Shown in pieces: positions 24,905 through 33,887 of a stretch of 64,000 bases of DNA. The stretch covers positions 4,195,677 to 4,259,676 of the forward strand of contig NZ_CP156660.1 in the NCBI RefSeq assembly GCF_039851975.1. The letters are read 5' to 3'. The position numbers and the translations under genes were made by a program. Origin of the DNA: Desulfoscipio sp. XC116 (GTDB lineage Bacteria > Bacillota > Desulfotomaculia > Desulfotomaculales > Desulfallaceae). Positions within the stretch are counted from its first letter, which is position 1. Each line of letters begins with the position of its first letter. The notes under the pieces were generated by a model, which did not search any database, was not told where the DNA came from, and saw nothing but the letters and a program-made list of their open reading frames with translations.

Positions 24905-26323
24905 CTATCTCTTATGTCTGGCCCGATATTCTTTAATATCCCTGGTCCAGCCGCCGGGTACGTCCTCTTCCTTCCAGAAGATATACGGGTTTTCACGCGG
25001 AGTTTTAACCATCTGCGGTGCGGGCGGCAGTCCGATAATCTCAAGGAATTTCGGCAGACCAAAGCGCTGCATCAGTTCACCCAAACGCTCACGGTTTTTG
25101 CCTTCTTCCATCCAGAATTCCCATACTTTCTCGATGAACTCTTTAATGTTGTCGTAAGGCGGTTCGGCCTTCATGAAAGGAACGATGAGCGTAGCCATTT
25201 GGGCGCCTTCCAGAATAGGTGCCTTGGCTCCCAAAAGAATGCTGATACCGGTATCTTTACCAGGTCTGAGCGCCTTGGGCATAACGTTGATACAGTGCAT
25301 GCAGCGGGTGCATTCTTTGTTGTCGATCACGAGCTCGCCGTCAACCATGGACATGCACTTGGTGGGGCACAGACCAATAACTTCTTTTTGGATATCAAAT
25401 TTACCCCAATCTCTTCCCCTATGCGCACCGCCGTTAGGCAATACATCACCGGCGATGTAAGCTTTAACCGCATCCTGGTCAATGCGGATATCGTCTCTCC
25501 AGGTACCGATAAAGGACATATCGGAACGAGCAATAGAGGCCACGCAGCCGTTCGGGCAGCCATCAAACTTGAATTTGAACTTGTACGGGAAAGCCGGACG
25601 GTGTAACTCGTCTTGATAATACTGAGTCAATTCATAGCACAAAGCCTGGGTATCATAGCAGGCAAATTCGCAACGGGCTTTACCGATGCAGCAGGAAGGT
25701 GTGCGCAGGTTGGAACCTGAACCACCGATATCCTGGCCCAATACGTGAGTAAGCTCGAAGAAAATTGGTTCCAATTGCTCGGTGGTGGTCCCCAACAGCA
25801 CCATGTCACCGGTGGAACCGTGCAGGTTCATCAGGCCGCTGCCCCGGTATTCCCACAGGTCACAAACAGTCCGCAGGAAATCGGAATTATAAAACTTACT
25901 GGCCGGCTGATTAACCCTGATGGTGTGGAAATGGGCAATTGAAGGATATTTTTCCGGCAGGTCGGAATATCTGCCGATAACGCCGCCGCCGTAACCAAAC
26001 ACGCCGACGATACCGCCGTGTTTCCAGTGTGTTTCACCTTCGTCAAAGGATACTTGAAGCTGACCAAGCATGTCCTCGACAACATCCCTGTCGATGAGCA
26101 TTCTGTCATCGGCCAGTTTCCTTCTGTGCAGGGCTTCCTGCTTGGCATCGGATACAAAACTGGGCCACGGGCCTTTTTCCAACTCTTCCAGGTCGGGAAT
26201 CTCATGTTTAACTTTAAAATTCTTAAGTTCTTCGTCCGTATAATTTTTTAATTCTGCCTCGGAGTAAATTCTTGTCTCTTCGTACTTAATTTCCTTTTGC
26301 GGTTCTTTTGGCTCAAAAGGCAC
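24905..26323 (-). CDS. dsrA: Dissimilatory sulfite reductase, alpha subunit
   Basis: DsrA (472 aa), the defining enzyme of sulfate respiration with dsrB. Cluster/siroheme ligands lie in CCIGKARCEFACYD (residues 211-224) and CPNGCVASIARSDM. The ferredoxin insert is CTRCMHCINVMPKAL, with TKCMSMVDG before it. Start: GTG 26323 preceded by AAAAGGAGG. Lead gene of dsrAB(D). Upstream are a 10-bp tandem repeat and a duplicated element that are likely to matter for its control. Confidence 0.98.
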   Translation of the reverse strand: MPFEPKEPQKEIKYEETRIYSEAELKNYTDEELKNFKVKHEIPDLEELEKGPWPSFVSDAKQEALHRRKLADDRMLIDRDVVEDMLGQLQVSFDEGETHWKHGGIVGVFGYGGGVIGRYSDLPEKYPSIAHFHTIRVNQPASKFYNSDFLRTVCDLWEYRGSGLMNLHGSTGDMVLLGTTTEQLEPIFFELTHVLGQDIGGSGSNLRTPSCCIGKARCEFACYDTQALCYELTQYYQDELHRPAFPYKFKFKFDGCPNGCVASIARSDMSFIGTWRDDIRIDQDAVKAYIAGDVLPNGGAHRGRDWGKFDIQKEVIGLCPTKCMSMVDGELVIDNKECTRCMHCINVMPKALRPGKDTGISILLGAKAPILEGAQMATLIVPFMKAEPPYDNIKEFIEKVWEFWMEEGKNRERLGELMQRFGLPKFLEIIGLPPAPQMVKTPRENPYIFWKEEDVPGGWTRDIKEYRARHKR

Positions 26324-26514
26324 TGCAATACCTCCTTTTGTTAGTAGACTAAATAGCTAGAAAATTTATGATTTAATGGCTGATTCGATAGCCCGGTGAC
26401 ACCTCCTTCCAAATATAAATAACAAAGCCGCAAAGACGCGAAAACTCAGCCTTACTAAACGCACCTTTTACGTCTGAGGCCAAGGAATAATATACAGCTA
26501 TAACTTTACAAGGA

Positions 26515-26534
26515 AACAGTATAGAACAGTATAG
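26515..26534. promoter_or_regulatory. Tandem 10-bp operator-like repeat upstream of dsrA
   Basis: AACAGTATAG occurs twice back to back. A 10-bp period puts the two copies on the same DNA face, about 190 bp upstream of dsrA. It could be a binding site for a regulator; no protein is assigned. Confidence 0.45.
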
Positions 26535-26540
26535 TAAGAA

Positions 26541-26682
26541 ATTCGTTATTTTTTGTATTATTCCTTCCTGCCCATGTTATTTTTTTAAAAACCTGCTCAT
26601 AACTTGTCCATAATAAGAAAAAAGAACTTTCTATTAATTGTAACCAATTAGCGAGCCATAGTCTATAGGTGGTAGATGGCAA
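26541..26682. repeat. Upstream dsrA element, copy 1
   Basis: It begins ATTCGTTA...TATTCCTTCCT (26541-26569) and ends TAGTCTATAGGTGGTAGATG-GCAA (26659-26682). Copy 2 has both boxes in the same order and orientation; the terminal box matches at 22 of 24 positions. Confidence 0.75.
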
Positions 26683-26900
26683 TTGTCCGCAAGCACCGTT
26701 TTGCCGCTCCTTATCGAATATAAAAGCCGCACCGGGCTTTTAGCCAATGAGCATGTTCAACAAGTCACAATGCCCGGCGCACGTTCTCGTTTTCCTTATA
26801 TTTGATACCTGTAACCAAGCGGGCAACAACGGATGTAAACCGATCTGATGTAGAAGTTTGCTCAAGTCAAAAAATCAAAAGCTTTGCACCATATAATTGT

Positions 26901-27007
26901 ATTCGTTACTTTCTTATAATATTCCTTCCTAAGATACGACTTTTTTATATCCCACGGTTTTATTTTAACTGACCGCACCGTCTTAGTCCACAGGTGGTAG
27001 ATGGCAA
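26901..27007. repeat. Upstream dsrA element, copy 2
   Basis: It begins ATTCGTTACTTTCTTATAAT-ATTCCTTCCT (26901-26930) and ends TAGTCCACAGGTGGTAGATG-GCAA (26984-27007). The middle differs from copy 1 and is shorter (about 53 bp against 89 bp). Confidence 0.75.
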
Positions 27008-27031
27008 AATCATCGCCGCTATCTAATTTGC

Positions 27032-27059
27032 TTGCTGTCGATTATGTCTATGCTATAAT
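27032..27059 (+). promoter_or_regulatory. Sigma-A promoter of hflX
   Basis: TTGCTG (27032-27037), 16-bp spacer, perfect TATAAT (27054-27059), 40 bp before the hflX start. Confidence 0.65.
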
Positions 27060-27098
27060 TGTTTTTATACATAACGACCATTAGGGATGTGATTATAT

Positions 27099-28886
27099 TT
27101 GACCAAAACCGTCTACGGAAATACCCGGGGTCTCAAAAAGTTTGACCTGGATTTATTGCAAAGTATTTATGACCTGGCAATCGATAAAAGCATGATCATC
27201 TCGCTGGAAATAGTCCGGATTATAGCTGATATATCCGGCGGCAGCCAGCGGGAATTGGCCGTATTTATTGACCGACAGGGACAGGTGGTATCCGTTGGGG
27301 TGGGCGATGCCGCAACGGTACAGCTTAAGGCGCAAAGCAAACGACGCGGTGCTTACCGTCTGGCGGGCCTGCGCTGTATCCATACCCATCCTTCGGGCAA
27401 TGGGCAATTAAGCACAGTGGACTACGCGGCCCTTTACGATATGCGCCTTGATGCGATGGTGGCCCTGGGAGTGCTGGAGGGTAAAGCAAAAGAAGCCTGG
27501 CTGGCTTGTCTGGAACCGCAGGATGGACAAATTACCAAAAACTTTCAGAACTACGGGCCAATGTCTATAGACCAATTAGTCGAATTTCCTCTGCCAGCAT
27601 TAATCCGGGACATTGAGGAGCGCATTATCCCCCCCGCGGCCATGTGGACAACCGGAACCCAGTCGGCTGAGAAGGCGATACTGGTTACCATAGACCACGA
27701 GAATACCCTTGACGAACTGGCCTTGCTGGCCGACACCGCGGGGGCAAATCCCGTAGCCAGAGTGGCCCAGCGCAGGCAGCGGCCGGACATGGCCTTTTTT
27801 ATCGGGCGGGGCAAAGTGGAGGAGTTGGCCTTGCAGCGGCAGCGTTTGGGAGCGGAGCTGGTTATATTTGATGACGAATTAACCCCCACCCAGGCCCGCA
27901 ATTTGGAAAACGCCATTGGCTGCCGTATTATAGACCGTACAACTTTAATACTGGACATTTTCGCCCGGCGGGCCCGCACCAGAGAGGGGCAGTTACAGGT
28001 TGAACTGGCCCAACTGCGCTATTTGCTGCCCCGTCTCACCGGACAAGGCGCCGTCCTGTCCCGCCTGGGCGGCGGCATCGGCACCCGCGGCCCGGGGGAA
28101 ACCAAACTGGAAACCGACCGACGACATGTCAGGAAACGCATTGATGAGCTTACCGACGCCCTGGAACAAGTACGCCGGCACCGCCGACAACAAAGACAAA
28201 ACCGCCGGGATTCGGCCACGCCTGTGACAGCGCTGGTCGGGTACACCAACGCCGGGAAAAGCACTTTGCTGAACGCCCTTACCCAGGCGCAGGTGTATAC
28301 AGCGGACCGGCTGTTTGCCACGCTGGACCCCACCACCCGCCGCCTGCAGCTGCCCGGCAACCGGGCAATACTGTTAACCGATACCGTGGGGTTTATTCGC
28401 AAATTACCGCACCACTTGGTAAAGGCTTTTCGGGCCACCCTGGAAGAAGTAATCGAGGCAGATCTTCTGCTGCATGTTGTGGATGCGGGCCATAGCGAGC
28501 TTGTCGAACAAATTGCCGCCGTGGAAAGTGTTTTAAGGGAACTGGGGGTGCTGGATAAGCAAACCATATTGGTCTTTAACAAAATAGACCAGCCGGTCAA
28601 CCGCCAACTGCTGGAACAAGTAAAACTATCGGGCCAACGCCAGGCTGTGGAAGTATCCGCCCGCACCGGCACCGGCCTTGCACAGCTTAAGGAATCAATC
28701 GCCCAAAATACCCTTCGCCACCGGCGGCTGTTTAAAGGCCGGCTGCCCTACGACCGAACAGACCTGGTGGCACTGCTGCATCAGTACGGTGAAGTTTACA
28801 GCGAACAATACGGCCCGGAAGGTATCCGGGTGGAAGCGACAGTAAATGAGGAGCACTGGGCCTCATTCGCCCCGTACAACAACTAA
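27099..28886 (+). CDS. hflX: GTPase HflX with N-terminal JAMM-like domain
   Basis: Ribosome-associated GTPase that rescues stalled or stressed ribosomes (595 aa; typical HflX is about 420). Residues about 190-350 are the HflX N-terminal domain (QRRQRPDMAFFIGRGKVEEL, RTLILDIFARRARTREGQLQ family text). The G domain has GYTNAGKSTLLNAL, DTVGFIRKLPHHLV and NKIDQ. The first 180 residues are extra and contain H95THPSGNGQLSTVD108, which fits the JAMM metalloprotease signature HxHx7Sx2D, with possible Glu52. The start is TTG 27099 with AGGGATG upstream. It is divergent from dsrA. The N-terminal domain's activity is unproven. Confidence 0.93.
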   Translation: MTKTVYGNTRGLKKFDLDLLQSIYDLAIDKSMIISLEIVRIIADISGGSQRELAVFIDRQGQVVSVGVGDAATVQLKAQSKRRGAYRLAGLRCIHTHPSGNGQLSTVDYAALYDMRLDAMVALGVLEGKAKEAWLACLEPQDGQITKNFQNYGPMSIDQLVEFPLPALIRDIEERIIPPAAMWTTGTQSAEKAILVTIDHENTLDELALLADTAGANPVARVAQRRQRPDMAFFIGRGKVEELALQRQRLGAELVIFDDELTPTQARNLENAIGCRIIDRTTLILDIFARRARTREGQLQVELAQLRYLLPRLTGQGAVLSRLGGGIGTRGPGETKLETDRRHVRKRIDELTDALEQVRRHRRQQRQNRRDSATPVTALVGYTNAGKSTLLNALTQAQVYTADRLFATLDPTTRRLQLPGNRAILLTDTVGFIRKLPHHLVKAFRATLEEVIEADLLLHVVDAGHSELVEQIAAVESVLRELGVLDKQTILVFNKIDQPVNRQLLEQVKLSGQRQAVEVSARTGTGLAQLKESIAQNTLRHRRLFKGRLPYDRTDLVALLHQYGEVYSEQYGPEGIRVEATVNEEHWASFAPYNN

Positions 28887-28892
28887 GCCAGG

Positions 28893-29095
28893 GGAAGGTG
28901 CCGGGTGTTGAAAGGTTGGTGGAAGGTGCCGGATGTTGAAAGGTTGGTGGAAGGTGCCGGATGTTGAAAGGTTGGTGGAAGGTGCCGGATGTTGAAAGGT
29001 TGGTGGAAGGTGCCGGATGTTGAAAGGTTGGTGGAAGGTGCCGGATGTTGAAAGGTTAAAAATCTGAGATTTTCAACCTTTCAACACCCGGCACC
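28893..29095 (+). repeat. 28-bp tandem repeat array closed by an inverted copy
   Basis: Five complete 28-bp units (28893, 28921, 28949, 28977, 29005) of GGAAGGTGCCGGATGTTGAA-AGGTTGGT and a sixth partial one (29033-29057) follow one another without spacers; only unit 1 has G instead of A in GGRTG. After a short AAAAATCTGAGATTTT bridge, AACCTTTCAACACCCGGCAC-C (29074-29095) is the inverse of the unit, so the last unit can form a hairpin of nearly 30 bp. The unit matches the repeats that flank the RAYT gene at 328-386 and 1722-1780. Confidence 0.92.
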
Positions 29096-29129
29096 CAAGC
29101 CCGCTTTCGAATCGGCTCTTTAACTTTAA

Positions 29130-30824
29130 CTATTTATTGCCCTGTGCCTTTTGTATCTTGGCCCAGGAATCTTTTAACGACACTATCCGGTTAAAAACCG
29201 GTGCGCCTGCTGATGTATCCATATCGGCACCAAAATAGCCTTGTCTTAAGAACTGGTACCGGCTGCCCGGCTGTACATCCGCCAGACTGGGTTCCACCAG
29301 GCAGGTCAATACCTCCAGCGACCCGGAATTCAAATTTACCCGGAAATCTTCGTCTTCTTCCGGGTTTTCTTTGACGAACAAATGGTCATACAAGCGCACT
29401 TCGGCTTTAACCGCATGGGCAACCGAAACCCAGTGCAATGTGCCTTTTACCTTGCGCACCTCATTAGACATACCACTGCGCGTTTCGGGATCATAAATGC
29501 AATGCAGCTCCAGCACCCGGCCGGTTTGCTCGTCCTTGACCACCCGTTCACATTTAATAACATAAGCATGTTTAAGCCGCACTTCACGCCCCGGAGCCAG
29601 GCGAAAGAATTTCCTGGGGGGGTCCTCACGAAAGTCATCTTGTTCAATATACAGTTCCCGGGTAAAAGGCACCTGCCGGAAACCCATATCGGGATGCTCG
29701 GGATTGTTCTCGGCTTCCAGCATCTCCACCCGGTCTTCCGGGTAGTTGTCAATAATAACCTTTAGCGGGCGCAACACCGCCATCGCCCGCATGGCCCGGG
29801 CATTTAAATCTTCACGGATACAATGTTCCAGCATGGCTATATCGACAAAGCTGTTGCTTTTGGCGACGCCGATCCGTTCACAAAAGTCCCGAATGGCTTC
29901 AGAGGTATAGCCGCGCCTGCGCAAACCCGAGATGGTAGGCATACGCGGGTCGTCCCAGCCACTGACAAATCCTTGTTCTACCAGTGCCCGCAACTTGCGC
30001 TTGCTCATTACGGTATGACTAAGATTAAGCCTGGCAAATTCAATCTGCTGCGGCTGGCATGAAACATCCACGTTATCCAGCACCCAATCATACAGCGGGC
30101 GGTGATCTTCAAACTCCAGGGTGCAGATGGAATGCGTAACCCCTTCAATGGCATCCGAAATGGGGTGGGCATAGTCATACATGGGATAAATACACCAGTT
30201 ATCGCCTGTACGGTGATGATTAGCCCGCTGGATGCGGTACAGCACCGGGTCACGCATATTCAAATTGGGTGACGCCATATTAATTTTCGCCCGCAGCACG
30301 CGGGACCCGTCCGGAAATTCGCCCGCCCTCATCCGCTGGAACAAATCCAGGTTTTCATCCGCCGAACGCGTACGGTAGGGACTGTCCTTCCCCGGTTCCG
30401 TCAGCGTACCGCGATACTTCCTGATTTGCTCGGCAGTTAAATCACATACATAGGCTTTGCCCGATTTAATTAACGCAACGGCATACCCGTAGAGCAACTC
30501 AAAATAATCTGAAGCATAAAACAACCGGTCATCCCAGTCAAAGCCCAGCCATTTAACATCCGCCTTAATGGAATCTACATATTCGACTTCCTCTTTAGTT
30601 GGATTGGTATCATCAAACCGCAAATTGCATAAGCCGCCGTATGTTTCGGCCAGACCGAAATTCAGGCAAATGGATTTGGCATGTCCAATATGCAGGTAAC
30701 CGTTGGGCTCAGGCGGAAACCTGGTGTGTACACGATTGTTATCTTTGTTATTTTTTAGATCTTCATTAATGATGCTCTGAATAAAATTTGTGCTGTTGGA
30801 CAGTTCATTATGCGGGTCCTTCAT
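29130..30824 (-). CDS. glnS: Glutaminyl-tRNA synthetase
   Basis: Class Ib synthetase charging tRNA-Gln directly (564 aa). [17 protein letters not shown] (HIGH motif at 45-48), [22 protein letters not shown] (KMSKS equivalent, about 271) and the C-terminal anticodon-binding barrels are present and at full length. ATG 30824 follows AAGGAGG. Most Firmicutes lack GlnRS and make Gln-tRNA by the GatCAB amidotransferase route, so this gene was probably gained by transfer from a GlnRS-containing lineage (inference). It sits alone between hflX and icd. Confidence 0.96.
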   Translation of the reverse strand: MKDPHNELSNSTNFIQSIINEDLKNNKDNNRVHTRFPPEPNGYLHIGHAKSICLNFGLAETYGGLCNLRFDDTNPTKEEVEYVDSIKADVKWLGFDWDDRLFYASDYFELLYGYAVALIKSGKAYVCDLTAEQIRKYRGTLTEPGKDSPYRTRSADENLDLFQRMRAGEFPDGSRVLRAKINMASPNLNMRDPVLYRIQRANHHRTGDNWCIYPMYDYAHPISDAIEGVTHSICTLEFEDHRPLYDWVLDNVDVSCQPQQIEFARLNLSHTVMSKRKLRALVEQGFVSGWDDPRMPTISGLRRRGYTSEAIRDFCERIGVAKSNSFVDIAMLEHCIREDLNARAMRAMAVLRPLKVIIDNYPEDRVEMLEAENNPEHPDMGFRQVPFTRELYIEQDDFREDPPRKFFRLAPGREVRLKHAYVIKCERVVKDEQTGRVLELHCIYDPETRSGMSNEVRKVKGTLHWVSVAHAVKAEVRLYDHLFVKENPEEDEDFRVNLNSGSLEVLTCLVEPSLADVQPGSRYQFLRQGYFGADMDTSAGAPVFNRIVSLKDSWAKIQKAQGNK

Positions 30825-31076
30825 TTTATTTCAAACCTCCTTGAGCGGGATCATTGTATTATGCTTAAATTTGGTTCATATTTCCATATATTAACCCGAA
30901 AAACTGCCAATTATGTGACCATTACATTTTCTCTCGTTTTCTACCTATATGTCAATAATCCTTTATACCAAAGTCACGGTATCGTCAGAGGCTTCAAAAA
31001 CAAGGCCACAGCAATAAGAGCAGGGTTTCATCGAACAGCGCAAAATCCGGGTGCGATATCCCTCTTAGATAATTAA

Positions 31077-32291
31077 TCACATACGAAAATCCCGTCCCAG
31101 GCGGGCATGAACCGCTTGCAAAAATTCCGCGGTATTGACTGTCTTTTTGTCCCCTTCCGCCAGCAAAGCCAAATCTTTGGTCATTATCCCTTCTTCTATG
31201 GTATCTATAGCCGCTTGTTCCAGATTACCGGCAAACTGAACCAAGCCGGGGATACCGTCCAGTTCACCTCTTTTTTTCAACGCGCCTGTCCAGGCAAATA
31301 AAGTGGCCATTGGGTTGGTCGACGTTCTTTCACCTTCGAGATAGCGGTAATAATGCCTGGTTACCGTCCCGTGGGCCGCCTCATACTCATAACAGCCATC
31401 AGGCGAGACCAGCACCGATGTCATCATGGCCAGGCTGCCAAAGGCGGTAGCCACCATATCCGACATTACATCACCGTCATAATTCTTACAGGCCCAGATA
31501 AAGCCGCCCGAACTGCGTACCACCCTGGCCACGGCATCATCAATCAATGTATAGAAATATTCAATTCCCGCCTCCGAAAACTTATCCTGATATTCTTTGG
31601 CAAAAACATCTTGAAATACATCTTTAAAGTTATGATCGTATCGCTTGGAAATGGTATCCTTGGTGGCAAACCACAAATCCTGCTTTTGATCCAGCGCGAA
31701 ATTAAAGCAGGCCCTGGCAAAACTCTCAATGGACTTATCCAGGTTATGCATAGCCATGATAATGCCGGGACCGGCAAATTCATGAATAACCTCTCTGGAT
31801 ATATTTCCGTCCTGATTCGTAAAAACAATCTCCGCCCGGCCTTGGCCGGCAATCTTCATTTCAACGCCCCTGTAAATATCGCCGTAAGCATGTCTGGCAA
31901 TGGTAATGGGCCTTGACCATGTTTTTATAAAAGGCTTTATATTCTTGACAATAATCGGTGTGCGGAAAACCGTGCCATCCAGAATAGCCCGGATAGTTCC
32001 GTTGGGGCTCTTCCACATCTGTTTCAGGTTATATTCCCCGACCCGCTGGGCGTTGGGGGTAATAGTGGCGCATTTGACCGCCACACCGTATTTTTTGGCG
32101 GCCCGGGCAGCGTCCACCGTTATCCGGTCGTCTGTTGCGTCCCGCTGCTTAAGTCCCAGATCAAAGTATACCGTTTTTAAATCTATGTAAGGAGTCAATA
32201 AAACCTCTTTGATATCCCGCCAGATAACTCTGGTCATTTCATCGCCGTCTATTTCCACCAGCGGAACTTTCATTTGAATTTTTCCTTGCAT
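31077..32291 (-). CDS. icd: NADP-dependent isocitrate dehydrogenase (type II)
   Basis: It oxidises isocitrate to 2-oxoglutarate and CO2 with NADP+ (404 aa). The sequence [16 protein letters not shown] then [30 protein letters not shown] and [12 protein letters not shown] follow the homodimeric, eukaryote-like ICDH type rather than the E. coli type. The start is ATG 32291 after AAAAGGAGA; an upstream in-frame codon at 32318 covers the RBS. Single gene unit. It may serve glutamate synthesis or a complete oxidative TCA cycle in this sulfate reducer. Confidence 0.94.
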   Translation of the reverse strand: MQGKIQMKVPLVEIDGDEMTRVIWRDIKEVLLTPYIDLKTVYFDLGLKQRDATDDRITVDAARAAKKYGVAVKCATITPNAQRVGEYNLKQMWKSPNGTIRAILDGTVFRTPIIVKNIKPFIKTWSRPITIARHAYGDIYRGVEMKIAGQGRAEIVFTNQDGNISREVIHEFAGPGIIMAMHNLDKSIESFARACFNFALDQKQDLWFATKDTISKRYDHNFKDVFQDVFAKEYQDKFSEAGIEYFYTLIDDAVARVVRSSGGFIWACKNYDGDVMSDMVATAFGSLAMMTSVLVSPDGCYEYEAAHGTVTRHYYRYLEGERTSTNPMATLFAWTGALKKRGELDGIPGLVQFAGNLEQAAIDTIEEGIMTKDLALLAEGDKKTVNTAEFLQAVHARLGRDFRM

Positions 32292-32354
32292 AAGAACAAC
32301 TCTCCTTTTCGCATCCAATTTTATGTCAGTATATTATACAACATCCCCGTTTAC

Positions 32355-32402
32355 AAAGAAAAGAGCAAACGGGATTGACAAGCAGCCTCCACGTTTGCTC
32401 TT
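32355..32402 (-). terminator. Terminator after the coat-F gene
   Basis: On the minus strand AAGAGCAAACG...CGTTTGCTCTTTTCTTT: an 11-bp stem with a long loop and a T-rich tail, 63 bp after the coat gene stop. Confidence 0.7.
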
Positions 32403-32464
32403 AATGCCTTTAAAACAAAACTATATAAAACCCAAGAATTTTTACAGGCTCGAAATTAAGATAT

Positions 32465-32965
32465 TTACTGAACGTTATACATGCCTTGGCTTTGTAAATA
32501 ATTAAAGATAGCCTCACCATGCTGCTGTTCTTCTTTTTGAATGTGATTTAATGCCTGCCGGGCATTAGCATTGGTACATTCGAAAATTGTATTGTCGTAT
32601 GTACCGGAAATATACTTTTCGGTAACCAGCATATCGTTACACATCTCGATATCATTCTGGCTTGCGGCGCCCGGGGCATTGTTCCGGGCAGCTGCTTGTG
32701 AATATTGGCCCTGGCTTTGGGTCTGACTTTGACCCTGGCTCTGACTTTGTTGGCCTTGTTGCAGATTGGGAACCTGACCGCTTAACAGCTGATTTACAGT
32801 ATTCAAATGCTGTTGTTCTTGTTGTGCCAGTGAATTGAACAGCTGTTTAAGCTGAGGATCCCGGGCCTGTTGAGCATAGCTTTGATACTTTTGTATGCAT
32901 AGTTCTTCATGCTTTTTTTGATCTTGCAGTAACATATTCTCTTTTTGAGATAGGTTAAATGACAA
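32465..32965 (-). CDS. Coat-F-domain spore protein
   Basis: A 166-aa protein of the CotF/ferritin-like spore coat family. Two similar helical halves, each with an EE...H pattern (QKKHEELCIQKYQSYAQQAR ... LAQQEQQHLNTVNQLL; ECTNANARQALNHIQKEEQQ-HGEAIFNYL), are separated by a Gln/Ser-rich low-complexity stretch (GQQSQSQGQSQTQSQGQYSQ). The C-terminal half is the recognisable coat-F part (NDIEMCNDMLVTEKYISGTY). GGAGGTGG precedes ATG 32965. Likely expressed in the mother cell during sporulation. Confidence 0.85.
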   Translation of the reverse strand: MSFNLSQKENMLLQDQKKHEELCIQKYQSYAQQARDPQLKQLFNSLAQQEQQHLNTVNQLLSGQVPNLQQGQQSQSQGQSQTQSQGQYSQAAARNNAPGAASQNDIEMCNDMLVTEKYISGTYDNTIFECTNANARQALNHIQKEEQQHGEAIFNYLQSQGMYNVQ

Positions 32966-33031
32966 CTGTGATCCACCTCCTATATTTTTATTATTGTTAT
33001 TATTTAACCTATCTTAATTTTTATACCTTAA

Positions 33032-33090
33032 GCAATAAAGGCGGATCATGCCCGCCTCAACCTATCGGGCATGATCCGCCCTTTATTGCC
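33032..33090. terminator. Bidirectional terminator downstream of rlmH
   Basis: ATAAAGGCGGATCATGCCCG-cctcaacctat-CGGGCATGATCCGCCCTTTAT: a long GC-rich palindrome with A/T flanks, 14 bp after the rlmH stop. Confidence 0.85.
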
Positions 33091-33103
33091 GGTCTATCTT
33101 GCT

Positions 33104-33583
33104 TTACTTGTGGTACGGTTCACCACGTGATATTTTAAAAGCACGATAGATTTGTTCCAATAAAACTACCCGCATGAGTTGGTGCGGGAAAGTCAGGCGG
33201 GAGAAAGACAGCCGCCAATGGGCCTGTTTGAGAGCTTGGGCCGGCAAACCAAGGCTGCCGCCAATCACAAAGGTAATGTCACTGTGCCCCGCCAGAGTCA
33301 GTTTATCCAAGCGGGCGGATAATTCCTCCGAGGCCACCTGTTCACCTTGCACGTCCAGAGTCACCAGGTAGGTATCCGCCCGGAGGTGGCGGTTAATTTT
33401 TTGCCATTCCAGCTGTTTAATTTTTTCCCCTTCAGCGATCGACAAACCCTCAGCAAAGCCTTCGTCCGCTACTTCAACTATTTCCAGGCGGCAATAGACG
33501 CTAAGCCGCTTACTGTATTCCGCAATTGCCTCACGCCAGTATCTTTCCTTTAATTTACCCGCCGCAGCTACCGTAACCCGCAT
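33104..33583 (-). CDS. rlmH: 23S rRNA (pseudouridine-1915-N3)-methyltransferase RlmH
   Basis: SPOUT methyltransferase acting on 70S ribosomes (159 aa, the normal length). MRVTVAAAGKLKERYWREAI, the knot motif FVIGGSLGLP and the C-terminal FPHQLMRVVLLEQIYRAFKI-SRGEPYHK are diagnostic. ATG 33583 is chosen over the frame start at 33619 because family proteins begin at this Met and GGCGGGCC precedes it. Confidence 0.96.
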   Translation of the reverse strand: MRVTVAAAGKLKERYWREAIAEYSKRLSVYCRLEIVEVADEGFAEGLSIAEGEKIKQLEWQKINRHLRADTYLVTLDVQGEQVASEELSARLDKLTLAGHSDITFVIGGSLGLPAQALKQAHWRLSFSRLTFPHQLMRVVLLEQIYRAFKISRGEPYHK

Positions 33584-33887
33584 CTTTGGCCCGCCTTCAC
33601 GTAAATTTAGACAATACATATAAGCTTAACAAAGCGTATTCTAAATGTTATAACCAACATCATTTCCTCAAAGCCTAATTTCACTACAGCCTCTTCCAGA
33701 AAAACTCACTCATTTAAATGAACTTTCGCTTATAATGCCTGGCAATTTCAAGGTTGTCGGGGTTTAGCAACAACCCATATTTTCACAAAGCATAGCTTGT
33801 AAATAACAATAAAAATAGCATTTACTATTTTAGGAGCAAATAAAAAAAGGCGTAAATTGACGCCTTTTGCAGATAAGTTTATAAAGT
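33584..33887. other. murA-rlmH intergenic gap
   Basis: Apart from the murA terminator at 33841-33868 no structure or gene was identified; an rlmH promoter presumably lies here. Confidence 0.5.
33841..33868 (-). terminator. Terminator of murA
   Basis: AAAAGGCGTCAATTTACGCCTTTTTTTA on the minus strand, 20 bp after the murA stop. Confidence 0.88.

Larger units (their letters stand above)
26324..27098. other. Long divergent regulatory region between dsrA and hflX
   Basis: 775 bp without a gene. It contains a tandem 10-bp repeat (26515-26534), two copies of a larger element (26541-26682 and 26901-27007), a TAAAAGCC...GGCTTTTA hairpin (26721-26742), a spare Shine-Dalgarno-like GGAAGGAGGTG on the minus strand near 26410, and the hflX promoter (27032-27059). 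A clear dsrA promoter was not found. Confidence 0.7.

Noticed and set aside
28893..29095. CRISPR array
   Set aside because: The 28-bp units follow each other directly with no spacers, and no cas genes are present.
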